A stretch of DNA of 64,000 nt, taken from the NCBI GenBank assembly GCA_963803015.1, contig CAWDKV010000011.1, positions 62,001 through 126,000 on the forward strand, in the 5' to 3' direction. This document shows positions 43,503-52,409 of the stretch, piece after piece. Below the pieces are notes generated by a model that was not told the origin of the DNA, ran no database searches, and saw nothing but the letters and a program-made list of their open reading frames with translations. How positions within the stretch are numbered: the first letter of the stretch is position 1; the number at the start of each line of letters is the position of its first letter. This DNA is from Berkiella sp963803015. GTDB taxonomy: Bacteria; Pseudomonadota; Gammaproteobacteria; Berkiellales; Berkiellaceae. Both the position numbers and the translations under genes were made by a program.

Positions 43503-43549
43503 CCCCAACATATTGCGAGAAAGAAACATCTAAATACAAGATAGTGCGG
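43503..43549 (-). promoter_or_regulatory. Pair of candidate NrdR boxes upstream of nrdA
   Basis: CCCCAACATATTGCGA at 43503-43518 and ATACAAGATAGTGCGG at 43534-43549 share CAA-N-ATA-N-TGCG and start exactly 31 bases apart, about three helical turns, as NrdR boxes do. Each matches about 10-11 of the 16 positions of the NrdR consensus. They lie 119-165 bases upstream of the nrdA start. Confidence 0.55.
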
Positions 43550-43651
43550 TTTGAGAGGGATTGCAAGTAGAATAAGCTGGGTATAACTTGTGGACAAGTG
43601 AGGAATATCAGCGCGCCCTTTAAGCGAGGTCAAGGGGCGCGTGAAAAGAGA

Positions 43652-44215
43652 TTAAATTGCTTCAATCCATTGGTCTAAGAATTGTTCTTGTTTGGCAACA
43701 AGAGCGGGATCACCAAAGGTTAAAGTTATCAAACTGATGCCTTGTAGACTAGCTACTAAGTTAAGCGCCAGCTTAGAAGAGTCGTCTTCTGACTTACCTA
43801 ATGCAGTGAATTGCTTTTCACACCAGCCCAGAATTTCTGACATCAATTGTGAAGTCGCTTGCCCAATACTACCACCTTGCTTTCCTAATTCTTGGCATAA
43901 GCTGCCCAGCGCATCACCAAATTTTGCTGATTCTTCTGCTAAAGTCCCAATATATTGAACCAAAGACTTGAGGCGCGATTTGACGTCTGGATTGTTGTTC
44001 CATTCTGAAAACAAGCCAGTAAGTTGTCTCTTACGGCGTTCAATGACGGCTAGAATAATTGAATCTTTAGACTTAAAGTAGTAATAGACGTTTCCAAGAG
44101 GGACATCTGCCATAGTGGCGATATTCGCTAAAGTAGTATTGCTAACCCCTTGTTGATGAAAGAGGGTGTCTGCAGCAATCACTAAGCGTTCGCGTTTATC
44201 GTTACGTTTAGCCAT
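43652..44215 (-). CDS. TetR-family transcriptional regulator
   Basis: A 187-residue repressor-type protein. The N-terminal helix-turn-helix reads ADTLFHQQGVSNTTLANIAT, ADVPLGNVYYYFKSKDSIIL, the classic TetR pattern with the YYYFKSK ending. The C-terminal ligand-binding half is helical, with KFGDALGSLCQELGKQGGSI as in the AcrR/YfiR-like subfamily. A near-palindromic site at 44311-44328, 96-113 bases upstream, may be its own operator. The next gene upstream is the divergent methyltransferase at 44443, a likely regulated target. Effector molecule unknown. Confidence 0.88.
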   Translation of the reverse strand: MAKRNDKRERLVIAADTLFHQQGVSNTTLANIATMADVPLGNVYYYFKSKDSIILAVIERRKRQLTGLFSEWNNNPDVKSRLKSLVQYIGTLAEESAKFGDALGSLCQELGKQGGSIGQATSQLMSEILGWCEKQFTALGKSEDDSSKLALNLVASLQGISLITLTFGDPALVAKQEQFLDQWIEAI

Positions 44216-44310
44216 CGTTTTGTTTCCTATATTGTTAAGAGGTAAAAGTGAATATTACAAGCAAGCTGTCCTAAGAATCGTCAGTTTGCTAAATTCTTGG
44301 TCATTATACC

Positions 44311-44328
44311 GAACAATCTAGATAGTTC
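44311..44328. promoter_or_regulatory. Near-palindrome, candidate TetR-family operator
   Basis: GAACAATCTAGATAGTTC is symmetric except for one base pair. It lies in the divergent region between the TetR gene and the methyltransferase gene. Confidence 0.45.
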
Positions 44329-44442
44329 AATAGTTAACTGAAAAAAAGTGATAAAGTTGTCAATTAAAATGAGATAAAGTGTTAATTAAGGAACACGAAA
44401 GGTTAGCTAATAAGCTAAATAATATTAACTGGAGTGAAAAAG

Positions 44443-45147
44443 ATGGATATACACTTAAGTGGACTCAATGCTCTTTCTTATAATATCGATGATTATAAGA
44501 AAATGTTTGCTTTAAATGAGACTGAGCTTGATAAAAAAATATTGAATTATTTTTCTGGCGTAAACGCTTTTGCTGCCGAGATGGCAAAGTTAGGGAAATC
44601 GGTTGTGGCTTGTGATCCTCTTTATACCAAATCGTTACCAGAAATTATTAGCTTGATTGATAAAACAAGTGAAGAGTGGTTAGAAGAAGTTAAAGCGCAT
44701 CCCAAACGCTATACAATAAGCCCTGAAAAAGCAAAAGAGTGGCTAGAAAGCAGACGAAAAAATGCAGGTCTCTTTTTTGAAGATTTTGATCAAGGGAAAA
44801 AAGAAGGGCGTTATGTTGGGAGTAAATTACCACATCTGCCATTTAAAGAGAATGAATTTGATCTTGTTTTAGTCTCTCATTATTTGTTTACGTATTCAGA
44901 TAGACTTTCTGTTGAATTTCAAGTCAGCGTGATTCAAGAGTTGATGCGTGTTGCCAATGAAGTGCGTATTTTTCCTTTAACCAAAGATTCTGGCGATCTC
45001 TCTTCTCATGTTGGTGAAGTTGCAGCAAAACTGCAAGAAATCGGTCTGGGTGTTGAATTAAAAGTGGTACCCTTTGAATTGCAAAAACAAGGCAATGCAC
45101 TATTTCGGGTGTGGTCGCTTTCTTGCCCTGTTCAAGCTAAAGTGTAA
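44443..45147 (+). CDS. Class I SAM-dependent methyltransferase-like protein
   Basis: The 234-residue protein has a Rossmann-type methyltransferase pattern: KKILNYFSGVNAFAAEMAKL replaces the usual glycine-rich loop (S-G-x-N-A-F-A-x-E), VVACDPLY gives the acidic residue after strand 2, and LPFKENEFDLVLVSHYLFTY matches motif IV. A helical insertion (residues about 70-110) sits between strands 2 and 3. Methylation substrate unknown. I use the ATG at 44443 with GGAG upstream; a GTG 9 bases earlier is an alternative. It is divergent from the TetR gene and 86 bases upstream of the ankyrin gene. Confidence 0.75.
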   Translation: MDIHLSGLNALSYNIDDYKKMFALNETELDKKILNYFSGVNAFAAEMAKLGKSVVACDPLYTKSLPEIISLIDKTSEEWLEEVKAHPKRYTISPEKAKEWLESRRKNAGLFFEDFDQGKKEGRYVGSKLPHLPFKENEFDLVLVSHYLFTYSDRLSVEFQVSVIQELMRVANEVRIFPLTKDSGDLSSHVGEVAAKLQEIGLGVELKVVPFELQKQGNALFRVWSLSCPVQAKV

Positions 45148-45233
45148 TTGCACGCTAGCGTTGCAAAATAGCAACTTTTTATCCAAGAAGAGAGTCTCTT
45201 TATCTATAGAGGCTTTTTTTGAGGATAAGCAAT

Positions 45234-47840
45234 ATGCCACTACTGGATATAATAGTCTTCGCAATCGCTTCCGTAAATGAGCCTCAGCTGTTAGAGCTGA
45301 GGACCAAATTAATTAACCTCCAAAACGCGAACATAAATCAAAATGCGCTTAACCAAGAATATATCAGTGCCTTAAACGCAGCGAAATTCACAGAAGAAAC
45401 AAATGTCGAAGCGCTTATTGTTTCAGATGTGCTGATCTGTGCAATGGAAAAATACCCGCAATTAGCTTTTAAATTATTAGAATCTGCTGAAATAAAAAAT
45501 TGTATTGGCGCAGAGCCTGCTGTACTTCGTTCAGCGGCAGAAAATGCGCCTTTTGAAATAATTGAAAAATTGTTAGCGATAGATAAAGTCAAGGAAAATA
45601 TAACCGCAAGAGATGGCTTTGGCTATAATGCGTTAAGTTGTGCTGTTCAATATGGTCGGACAGATGTTGTTGCATACCTTTTAAGGTATGAAGCAGTAAG
45701 AGAGGATGCGGCAGGCTTTCGAAATGTAGCGCTGCATTTAGCTGCTTCAGATGATTATGTTGAAATAGTAAAAATGCTTTTGGAAAATGAAAAAGTAGTA
45801 GATATAGAGATATCGAATGGACATGAAGTGCTTATAGAAGCTTTGAGTCAAGGGCGAAAAGAAGTGGCGCGGGCATTTTTTGCCAAAAAGGCTATCAGGG
45901 AAAGCTTCCCTTTTAATGATATTCTGAATGATGCTGTCGTTGCAGGAAAAATAGAAGCGGTAGAATTATTGTTAGAAGGTGACGGAGTAAGAAGAGTTGA
46001 CCTGCGTGCGGTTGCTGAAGCCAAAAAATTAGGTTTTGATAAGGTTGTTAATCTTGTGCTGCCTTTCGTCAAAATAGAGGACATGCCTTTAAACAGAATA
46101 TTTAAGCCTGAAATTATAGCGGCACTACTCACTCATCCGAGTTATGATTTAGATTTGTTGACTAATTCTCCTAAGCAATTCATCAACAGTTTTCCTGCTG
46201 ATAGTTTTGTTTCTCCAGTTGTTTTGCCCATACTAAATATAATCGATGCACATGAAAGAGTAAAAGAAGCTGAAAGAATTTATAGACAAAGTTCAGAAAC
46301 AGCGATGTCTGGTAGAGTATTAAATGCGGCAAAAGTTACTTTTAGTGAAGCAAAAGAAAAATATGGCGCCCAATACAATAGTATATGTGCACAGGCAGGA
46401 GGAGAAAGACAGGGAATTGAGAAATTAGAGCGCGATATTCGAGCCCTGATTTTAGATAAAATAAGAGAAGAGTTAAGCGGTCCTACAGCTAATGTTGTGC
46501 GACATTTTATAGATGTGAATAGAAGAGAGTTAATCACTGGAAAAGATGAAACACTCATGAGTCAAGCGAGGATCTATTTTTCTTCCAATACAGACAATAA
46601 TCATGTTGCCTGGCGCGGTTATGATAAATGGGCACCTATTGGAGGTGAATGGCCTAATTTATTGACAGAAAATGATCAATTAACACCCGTCTATGCTGCT
46701 GGCCTGGAATCTGGAGTAGGGACAATGCCTATAGAGACGGCTTCACTAGATGCAAGAAGGCGAGTGGCCTTTTATTATCTTGCTTTAATCGATGATAAAA
46801 TTGAAGCAACGCGAGATCAAAAAACACGCGAAGGTGTTTTTATTGGGCAGCTAGCAGAAATAAGACGAGCCCATAATTTTGATGGTAGTCTTAGTGAAGA
46901 TGATCCTTCTTGTTATCCTGGTACAGTTGGTCGTATCGTTAATATGGGTGTAGGGCATCCCCAATTGCATATTGTTGATCCATTAGAGGAAATCCCTAAC
47001 ATCATCAGAGGGATGTTAGCGCAACACTTAGATAAAATGACACAAGAGATGGATGCCAAAGAAAAAGAAAAGGTATATTGGGCAATGGTAGCCTTAACAT
47101 CTGAGACAATGAAAGCTTATATTGCAGGTAAAGAAATTGAAACGCCGATACCAGAAGCCGAATGGGTGAGATTGCGTGAAGTAATTATCAATGGTCTTGG
47201 CAGCGTTGATGAAGTTTTTCAACGTATTAATGCTGATCTCAGTCAACGTGACAAACCAAAGGTGAGGTTATTAGCCGAAGATGAAAAAATCTATGTGGGG
47301 CAACAATTGGTGGATATTGCGTTCAAAGGTGTTTCCTTGAATGTGGCTGAAAAATATGAACCCATGATGAAGAAAGCAGAAGAAGGTGAACAAGTAGAAG
47401 AAATAGAAGAGGTAGATATAGAAGATCCGTTTTGGGCGATAGTCCCTAAAAATGCGTTAAATAGAATGCAAGTGCTGAAAGGGCCTGATACAGAAAGTAA
47501 ATTAACGGCAATGAGGCAGTACAGTGCGGATTTTGAGAAGAGACAGAGGCAAAATGAAATTTTTAAAAGTCTCTATGCATTGGTTAAAAATAATGTTTCT
47601 GCCAAAGAAGGTCAAGAAAATGCGGTTGCTTTTTTCATAAAAGTAGTTGCTGAAAAACAAGCAAAGAAGATGGAGGGTAAATTTGATAGGAATCAAATAT
47701 CGTCGGAAATTTTGATAGAAACGGTAGAAGAGTTCAATAAAAAGTATAAAAAATTTCTAAGTCCGACGGATTTGCAAGGTTTAACGCAACAATTATCTCC
47801 AGTCAGTGTGAAAAAAGAAGAAGAGAGAATGATAAGATAA
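45234..47840 (+). CDS. Ankyrin-repeat protein, probable host-directed effector
   Basis: The 868-residue protein has three to five ankyrin repeats at residues about 90-270, for example GFGYNALSCAVQYGRTDVVA, NVALHLAASDDYVEIVKMLL and a degenerate AVVAGKIEAVELLLEGDG. A coiled-coil link follows. A C-terminal region contains FIGQLAEIRRAHNF, then DDPSCYPGTVGRIV near residues 545-570, a block that looks conserved but that I cannot name. The last 200 residues are highly charged helices. The ATG at 45234 has GAGGAT 8 bases upstream; an earlier TTG at 45219 is unlikely. No signal peptide is seen, as usual for type IV effectors. A terminator stem follows. Confidence 0.82.
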   Translation: MPLLDIIVFAIASVNEPQLLELRTKLINLQNANINQNALNQEYISALNAAKFTEETNVEALIVSDVLICAMEKYPQLAFKLLESAEIKNCIGAEPAVLRSAAENAPFEIIEKLLAIDKVKENITARDGFGYNALSCAVQYGRTDVVAYLLRYEAVREDAAGFRNVALHLAASDDYVEIVKMLLENEKVVDIEISNGHEVLIEALSQGRKEVARAFFAKKAIRESFPFNDILNDAVVAGKIEAVELLLEGDGVRRVDLRAVAEAKKLGFDKVVNLVLPFVKIEDMPLNRIFKPEIIAALLTHPSYDLDLLTNSPKQFINSFPADSFVSPVVLPILNIIDAHERVKEAERIYRQSSETAMSGRVLNAAKVTFSEAKEKYGAQYNSICAQAGGERQGIEKLERDIRALILDKIREELSGPTANVVRHFIDVNRRELITGKDETLMSQARIYFSSNTDNNHVAWRGYDKWAPIGGEWPNLLTENDQLTPVYAAGLESGVGTMPIETASLDARRRVAFYYLALIDDKIEATRDQKTREGVFIGQLAEIRRAHNFDGSLSEDDPSCYPGTVGRIVNMGVGHPQLHIVDPLEEIPNIIRGMLAQHLDKMTQEMDAKEKEKVYWAMVALTSETMKAYIAGKEIETPIPEAEWVRLREVIINGLGSVDEVFQRINADLSQRDKPKVRLLAEDEKIYVGQQLVDIAFKGVSLNVAEKYEPMMKKAEEGEQVEEIEEVDIEDPFWAIVPKNALNRMQVLKGPDTESKLTAMRQYSADFEKRQRQNEIFKSLYALVKNNVSAKEGQENAVAFFIKVVAEKQAKKMEGKFDRNQISSEILIETVEEFNKKYKKFLSPTDLQGLTQQLSPVSVKKEEERMIR

Positions 47841-47842
47841 AA

Positions 47843-47863
47843 TCCCGCAGCGAGGCTGCGGGA
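47843..47863 (-). terminator. Rho-independent terminator of sodB
   Basis: TCCCGCAGC, loop of 3, GCTGCGGGA. On the minus strand the stem is followed by TTTTATC. It is shared by the convergent ankyrin gene. Confidence 0.8.
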
Positions 47864-47876
47864 AATCAAGCAATGT

Positions 47877-48458
47877 TTATTTCTCAAATTGAGATGTAAC
47901 AAAATCCCAATTGACTAAGTTCCAAAAATGCTCAACATATTGTAAACGTGCATTACGATAATCAATATAATAAGCATGTTCCCAGACATCACAAGTGAGT
48001 AAAGCTGTTTGCTTTGAAGTCATAGGGGTTTGCGCATTAGAAGTACTAACGATATCAAGTGATCCATCTTGTTTTTTAACAAGCCAAGCCCAGCCTGAAC
48101 CAAAAGTCGTAATGGCAGTTTGGCTGAAACGTTCTTTAAATTGTGCAAAAGAGCCAAAAGCTTGATTGATTTTATCAGCCAGGGCGCCGGTTGGGGTCCC
48201 TTTGCTGTGTGGTGTTAAGCAGTTCCAATAAAAGGTATGATTCCAGACTTGTGCGGCATTATTAAAGATCCCCCCTTCAGAAGAGGTAATGATTTCTTCC
48301 AAACTTTTTTTAGCAAAATCGGTGTTGGCAATCAGTTTGTTTAAATTGTCCACATAAGTTTTATGGTGCTTGCCGTAGTGATATTGTAAAGTTTCTTCAG
48401 AGATATGCGGAGCAAGAGCATTCATCGCAAAGGGAAGAGGTGGTAATTCGATAGACAT
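47877..48458 (-). CDS. sodB: Superoxide dismutase, Fe type
   Basis: Destroys superoxide in the cytoplasm. The 193-residue protein has the SodB pattern: FAMNALAPHISEETLQYHYG with the first metal His, NNAAQVWNHTFYWNCL with the second His, and DVWEHAYYIDYRNARLQYVE with the Asp and third His. NNAAQVWNHTFYW and the length favour the iron enzyme. No signal peptide is present. It stands alone, with a repeat-filled region upstream. Confidence 0.95.
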   Translation of the reverse strand: MSIELPPLPFAMNALAPHISEETLQYHYGKHHKTYVDNLNKLIANTDFAKKSLEEIITSSEGGIFNNAAQVWNHTFYWNCLTPHSKGTPTGALADKINQAFGSFAQFKERFSQTAITTFGSGWAWLVKKQDGSLDIVSTSNAQTPMTSKQTALLTCDVWEHAYYIDYRNARLQYVEHFWNLVNWDFVTSQFEK

Positions 48459-48553
48459 AGGATTCTCCCAAGTTTGTTATTTTGTAAACTAAGTAGGCTT
48501 TCATTAACAGAGGAGGTTTAGTCTAGAGAGCGTCTTCTAAAATAGCAAGAGCC

Positions 48554-48678
48554 CATACTCTTCCCATTTTGAGTGTAGGTGTTGTTGCTTTCGCCCTCTC
48601 GCAATCCTCATTTACTTATGTAAACTCCGGTTGCTCGAGACTCAGCGCCTAGCCTACAATCAAAATGGTTCGAGTATA
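48554..48678. repeat. Dispersed repeat, family B (complete copy)
   Basis: An element of about 125 bases upstream of sodB, with left arm ATACTCTTCCCATTTTGAGT (then GTAGG) and right arm CCTACAATCAAAATGGTTCG (then AGTATA). The arms are inverted complements with about four mismatches in 24. The interior has CGCCTAGCC, also seen in family A. No coding capacity. Confidence 0.65.
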
Positions 48679-48699
48679 TACTTTTTTCATTGGGGTTTT

Positions 48700-48741
48700 C
48701 CCCTTAAGGGGCACGCGTAGGCCAAATTGGTTCGAATATTA
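48700..48741. repeat. Family B repeat arm, isolated
   Basis: GGGCACGCGTAGGCCAAATT then GGTTCGAATATT repeats the right arm of the element 60 bases away and touches the end of the next gene. Confidence 0.45.
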
Positions 48742-49797
48742 GTTGCGAGTTGTTGTTGGTTTAAAACGTGAAGCAGTTTCTTGAAAGGAAGGAGAAGTCG
48801 CTGCTAATTTTTTCTCGACATTCACTTTATTTTGAGAAATTTTAAGTCCAGTTTTTTCTAGCGAGGCAAGAGCTGAGTCGTAAGTGCTAAGCAACGTTCT
48901 GTTGGCATAGTCAAAAAGTGCTGGGTCGTTTAATGCAACCACTTTTTCTAACAGTGCAATTTTCTCAAGGGGGTCAAGAGTAGGATCATCGGCTTGTGTA
49001 AAATACAATGCAGCCAGTTCTTGGCGAGCGCTTTCTTTTAATGGGCTAGGATGGGGTGAGTGTAAGACTCTTTCCAGATAACGACGCGCTTGAGAGGTCT
49101 CTTCTTTTTGATTAAACCAACAGCCGAGATGATAATAAACTTTAGCCAATATCTCATTGCGACGTTGCGGGCAAGCAGTGAGGCTTTTTTCCTCAAGGAG
49201 GCTAAAAAGTTCTTGTTGTTTTAATCTAAGAAGGGGGAGACTGAGCTTGTTATCTTGATCTGCTTTTTCGCACTCTTGGAGAATAGCCTCAATACAATGA
49301 TACTTTTTATTAAATGCCAGCTGTGTTTTAACCTCTTCTGTTAGGACTATGCCGGCTACATTTTCAAGAGAGGGATGTTTTAACACTGCTTGGAAAAGAG
49401 CAGTCTTTGCTGTTTCTGTTAGGGGGACGTTATATAATTTTAGGCTTTTAAGATGAGTCAATGATGTGATAACTTCTGGCAATTTATTATCAGGCGCTTC
49501 CACATGATTAGTAGATAAGTCTAATGCTCTTAGGGTTTTACATTTTTGTAAACTAGTAAACAGTTCAACCCACTCGGCAGCAGAGATAAAAAAGTTATTT
49601 AAAGTTAATTGCTGTAACTGCAATTGTGGAAGCCTAGCGCATAACTTAGAAAAGGTATCATTGCTAAAAGCAGGAGATTTAATCTCGACACTCGTACAAG
49701 TAGCAGGGACTAACAATGCATCGATATCATCCGAATTCATTTTCGCCTGATCTCGACTCGTTATTTCACCACGCTGATTACCTACACGCAACTGCAT
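48739..49797 (-). CDS. Leucine-rich-repeat (RNI-like) protein with TPR-like C-terminus
   Basis: The 352-residue protein has an N-terminal LRR region (residues about 40-150) with LQLQQLTLNNFFISAAEWVE, CKTLRALDLSTNHVEA and LTHLKSLKLYNVPLTETAKT, in the long-repeat style of ribonuclease-inhibitor-like LRRs. A helical region follows (YYHLGCWFNQKEETSQARRY, ELAALYFTQADDP) resembling TPR helices. LRRs of this type are mostly eukaryotic and mediate protein binding. I use the ATG at 49797 with AAAGG 5 bases upstream. It is divergent from the coiled-coil gene at 50031. Effector role is inferred. Confidence 0.72.
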   Translation of the reverse strand: MQLRVGNQRGEITSRDQAKMNSDDIDALLVPATCTSVEIKSPAFSNDTFSKLCARLPQLQLQQLTLNNFFISAAEWVELFTSLQKCKTLRALDLSTNHVEAPDNKLPEVITSLTHLKSLKLYNVPLTETAKTALFQAVLKHPSLENVAGIVLTEEVKTQLAFNKKYHCIEAILQECEKADQDNKLSLPLLRLKQQELFSLLEEKSLTACPQRRNEILAKVYYHLGCWFNQKEETSQARRYLERVLHSPHPSPLKESARQELAALYFTQADDPTLDPLEKIALLEKVVALNDPALFDYANRTLLSTYDSALASLEKTGLKISQNKVNVEKKLAATSPSFQETASRFKPTTTRN

Positions 49798-49869
49798 AAG
49801 GCCTTTCCCCACTTATTCTCAAAATTACGCTAAAAATTACTACACAAAGCATATTTTAGCAATATAAAG

Positions 49870-49900
49870 CACCTATCTCTTCGATAAGAGAGGTGTTTTT
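49870..49900 (+). terminator. Rho-independent terminator with no gene in front of it
   Basis: CACCT-AT-CTCTT, loop CGAT, AAGAGAGGTG then TTTTT. It lies in a divergent region where both neighbours start, so it terminates either an unannotated short transcript or the leader of the gene at 50031. Confidence 0.5.
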
Positions 49901-50030
49901 ATTGATAAAGATAAGAAGTAACAGAAAAAAACCGACAAAGAGAGCGCTTTACCGGATGGCTCTCCATCACTCAAACTCAACCGTATGTTAGTCTACTGAA
50001 AATACTTTTTTGGTGGAGTGAACGAAAGCT

Positions 50031-51956
50031 ATGATTACAGGGGCATCCTCTTTTGACACGCATTTTCAGCGCGTTAAAAACAGCGTTGATCTGCAACCGC
50101 AAGATTTTCGTCAGAGCATGGATCACAAAAGTTTTAGTGAATTTTGCTCACACATCAAAGACAAAGTATTTTTATCTGCTGAATTTGATTCGCAACCCTT
50201 ATGGAAAAGAACAGAGGCACTCTGGCTGCAGATGGCTTTTTCTTTATTTGTAAGACATCATGCACAAGGGAATATAAGAGATACAGTGCAGAAATTACAA
50301 GCATTGAACGAGCTCGATATGGCACTGATTGAAAAAGTAAGGCAGATTATTCGAGATATTAATTACATGGCGGATGACTCTTATCGTGATAAGTCAATAA
50401 ATTTCCATCAAAAAGCGTTGCATATTCATTGGAATTTACTGCGCTATTTCCAAGCGTTTGCCGCATCCTTACCTGCAGAGACTTTGCTTAGAGCACCATT
50501 GGGATTAGATCCTGAAAAATTAGCCATTTCACAAGCCAAGGCCAAAAATGAGCGAGAAAAAAACGAAAATGCGAAACTGACAGCCGTGTCTCAACCTGAA
50601 TTAGAAGCTAACCAAACTATCAGATCGGCTTTACAAGCAGGGACCAGAATAGCTTCTCTTAAAACCTCTTCTCAACATTGCTTTGTAGATGAAGAGACTG
50701 GTCTTGAGTTGGATTGTCCTTTATCTTCAAAATTAAGCGTTGAAACTGATGGTGAAAAAGGCCATGTAAAAAATGGAACGCATGGTTTAATTCATACTCT
50801 GAAAGCGCTTGCTTTTCGAGAGTCAGGTGGGCAGCGGATCCCCATAGATATTTCCCCCCAACTCATTCAACGAAATGGTCATATGCAAATAGCGCGGGTT
50901 TATGGCGAGCTTTTAAATAACCAAAGCATAATCGATTTTTTACAGTTAACTGATCATTTAAATGTAATGAGACGAGAGTTGCGCAGCAAGCTTAAAGAGA
51001 TACAACAACAATACTTTCACTATACAAAGATGTCTGTTGAGTATAAATCTGCAATTGAGAAACATTTTTCTACTTTATTAAAATTAGAAAATAATTTAAG
51101 ACTATTTGCCAATCAAAAAACATTAGAAAAATTATTTTTGGAGATGCAGTCTTCGTTAATAAATCCACAAATGCGTATCGAGTTTATAAATCAATATAGG
51201 AATGTATGCCAAACGATAGAATCCCTACTCAATAAAAGCGATAATGTCAAAGGATTGCTTGCCAAGCTTGAAGAAAGTAAGGCGAGAAATAGCAATGTGG
51301 TAAGTGAAATTTGTGTTGAAATTGAAAAGGTAACATTTTTAACTGAAAACCTTGAGCAAAGATATAGAGAAGAGTCGGCTAGGCATACGCGGCATTTGGC
51401 TGTTTATGAGCAAGCACTAGGTCAGAAAAATACCCGAGTGATTCAAGGCGAGAGTAAGTTTATAAAAGAGATAACGCAAGTACTTGCAACACTTAAAACA
51501 AAAATAGATGAGGCAAAATTACAAAATGAGGCATTTTCTGAAAGCCTCAGAAGTAGGGTTGAGCAAGTAAAAAGAGATTCTGCAGAAATTGAAACATTAC
51601 AAGAAGAGATAACAAAAGTAGAAGTAATGATTGCAAATAGTGAAGCAGAAAAACAGCGTATTTTACGAACAGCATTACATACAGATCAATTGCAACAACT
51701 GTTAACTAATCATCAAAGTACACTAGTAGTGGTTGAGGAGCAATATAAAACAACGATGAGCACCCTCTTCACAAAAGAAAATGCTATAAAGGAGGCAAAA
51801 CTTTATGCTCCCCAATATAGTAGGGCTAGCGAAGTAAAAAGAGGATCAAGTCATCTGTCTCAAGAAAGGAGTAAGGTCTTGAGGGAGAGCGAGCGTCATA
51901 ATTCTGTGCATAGAGCCGATTTTCGAAGAGAAAGGGTGTCTGGGACGTCTTCTTAG
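50031..51956 (+). CDS. Large coiled-coil orphan, 641 residues
   Basis: No family recognised. The N-terminal third is globular and helical (SEFCSHIKDKVFLSAEFDSQ, ALWLQMAFSLFVRHHAQGN). The middle holds SDDEETGL-like polar loops (CFVDEETGLELDCPLSSKL) and a segment of mixed structure. Residues about 330-600 form long coiled coils (KLEESKARNSNVVSEICVEI, EIETLQEEITKVEVMIANSE). The C-terminus is basic and serine-rich (RRERVSGTSS). No signal peptide or membrane segment is seen. The start ATG follows GGTGGAG at a rather long distance. Such coiled-coil proteins are common among effectors of Legionella and Coxiella. Confidence 0.68.
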   Translation: MITGASSFDTHFQRVKNSVDLQPQDFRQSMDHKSFSEFCSHIKDKVFLSAEFDSQPLWKRTEALWLQMAFSLFVRHHAQGNIRDTVQKLQALNELDMALIEKVRQIIRDINYMADDSYRDKSINFHQKALHIHWNLLRYFQAFAASLPAETLLRAPLGLDPEKLAISQAKAKNEREKNENAKLTAVSQPELEANQTIRSALQAGTRIASLKTSSQHCFVDEETGLELDCPLSSKLSVETDGEKGHVKNGTHGLIHTLKALAFRESGGQRIPIDISPQLIQRNGHMQIARVYGELLNNQSIIDFLQLTDHLNVMRRELRSKLKEIQQQYFHYTKMSVEYKSAIEKHFSTLLKLENNLRLFANQKTLEKLFLEMQSSLINPQMRIEFINQYRNVCQTIESLLNKSDNVKGLLAKLEESKARNSNVVSEICVEIEKVTFLTENLEQRYREESARHTRHLAVYEQALGQKNTRVIQGESKFIKEITQVLATLKTKIDEAKLQNEAFSESLRSRVEQVKRDSAEIETLQEEITKVEVMIANSEAEKQRILRTALHTDQLQQLLTNHQSTLVVVEEQYKTTMSTLFTKENAIKEAKLYAPQYSRASEVKRGSSHLSQERSKVLRESERHNSVHRADFRRERVSGTSS

Positions 51957-52027
51957 CCTGGTGTATTTTCTTTTTTAAATGCAGTAATATTTCAATTTTA
52001 CTGTATGGCTAAATAAACGGGAAAACT

Positions 52028-52375
52028 ATGGATACTTTAGAGCGAATTAAGTCACAAATCCAAAATCATTCTTTGCTACTCTATATGAAAGGGACCCCTC
52101 AATTTCCCCAATGCGGTTTTTCTGGTCAAGTTGCTCATATTTTGCGCTTGTGCAAAGCCAAATACGCGTATGTCAACATATTAGAAAATCCTGATATCCG
52201 TCAAACCTTGCCTCTCTATGCTGACTGGCCAACTTTTCCCCAACTTTATTTAAAGGGTGAGCTTATTGGCGGCTGCGACATTATCACCGAGCTCTTTGAA
52301 AAAGGTGAGCTGCTAAAGCAGTTGACTGCTGCAAACGTTGTTGCAGGAGAAATGGAAACCATTGCTGCTGATTAA
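52028..52375 (+). CDS. grxD: Monothiol glutaredoxin GrxD (CGFS type)
   Basis: Binds and transfers [2Fe-2S] clusters as a glutathione-ligated dimer. The 115-residue protein has the family order LYMKGTPQFPQCGFSGQVAH (CGFS at residues 29-32), WPTFPQLYLKGELIGGCDII with the glutathione-binding T-x-P and G-G-C-D, and a C-terminal helix. It complements the SUF system at the start of the window. It is followed by a stem-loop shared with the convergent LRR gene. Confidence 0.95.
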   Translation: MDTLERIKSQIQNHSLLLYMKGTPQFPQCGFSGQVAHILRLCKAKYAYVNILENPDIRQTLPLYADWPTFPQLYLKGELIGGCDIITELFEKGELLKQLTAANVVAGEMETIAAD

Positions 52376-52383
52376 TTTAATAT

Positions 52384-52409
52384 CCTCACCTAGCGAAAGC
52401 GAGGTGAGG
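52384..52409. terminator. Stem-loop between grxD and the convergent LRR gene
   Basis: CCTCACCT and AGGTGAGG pair around a 10-base loop. It covers the LRR gene's stop and lies 9 bases after the grxD stop. A T-run is weak, so termination is probable rather than certain. Confidence 0.5.

Noticed and set aside
43610..43645. GC-rich imperfect stem after the TetR gene
   Set aside because: The arms CGCGCCCTT and AAGGGGCGCG pair imperfectly and no T run is present, so termination is not supported.
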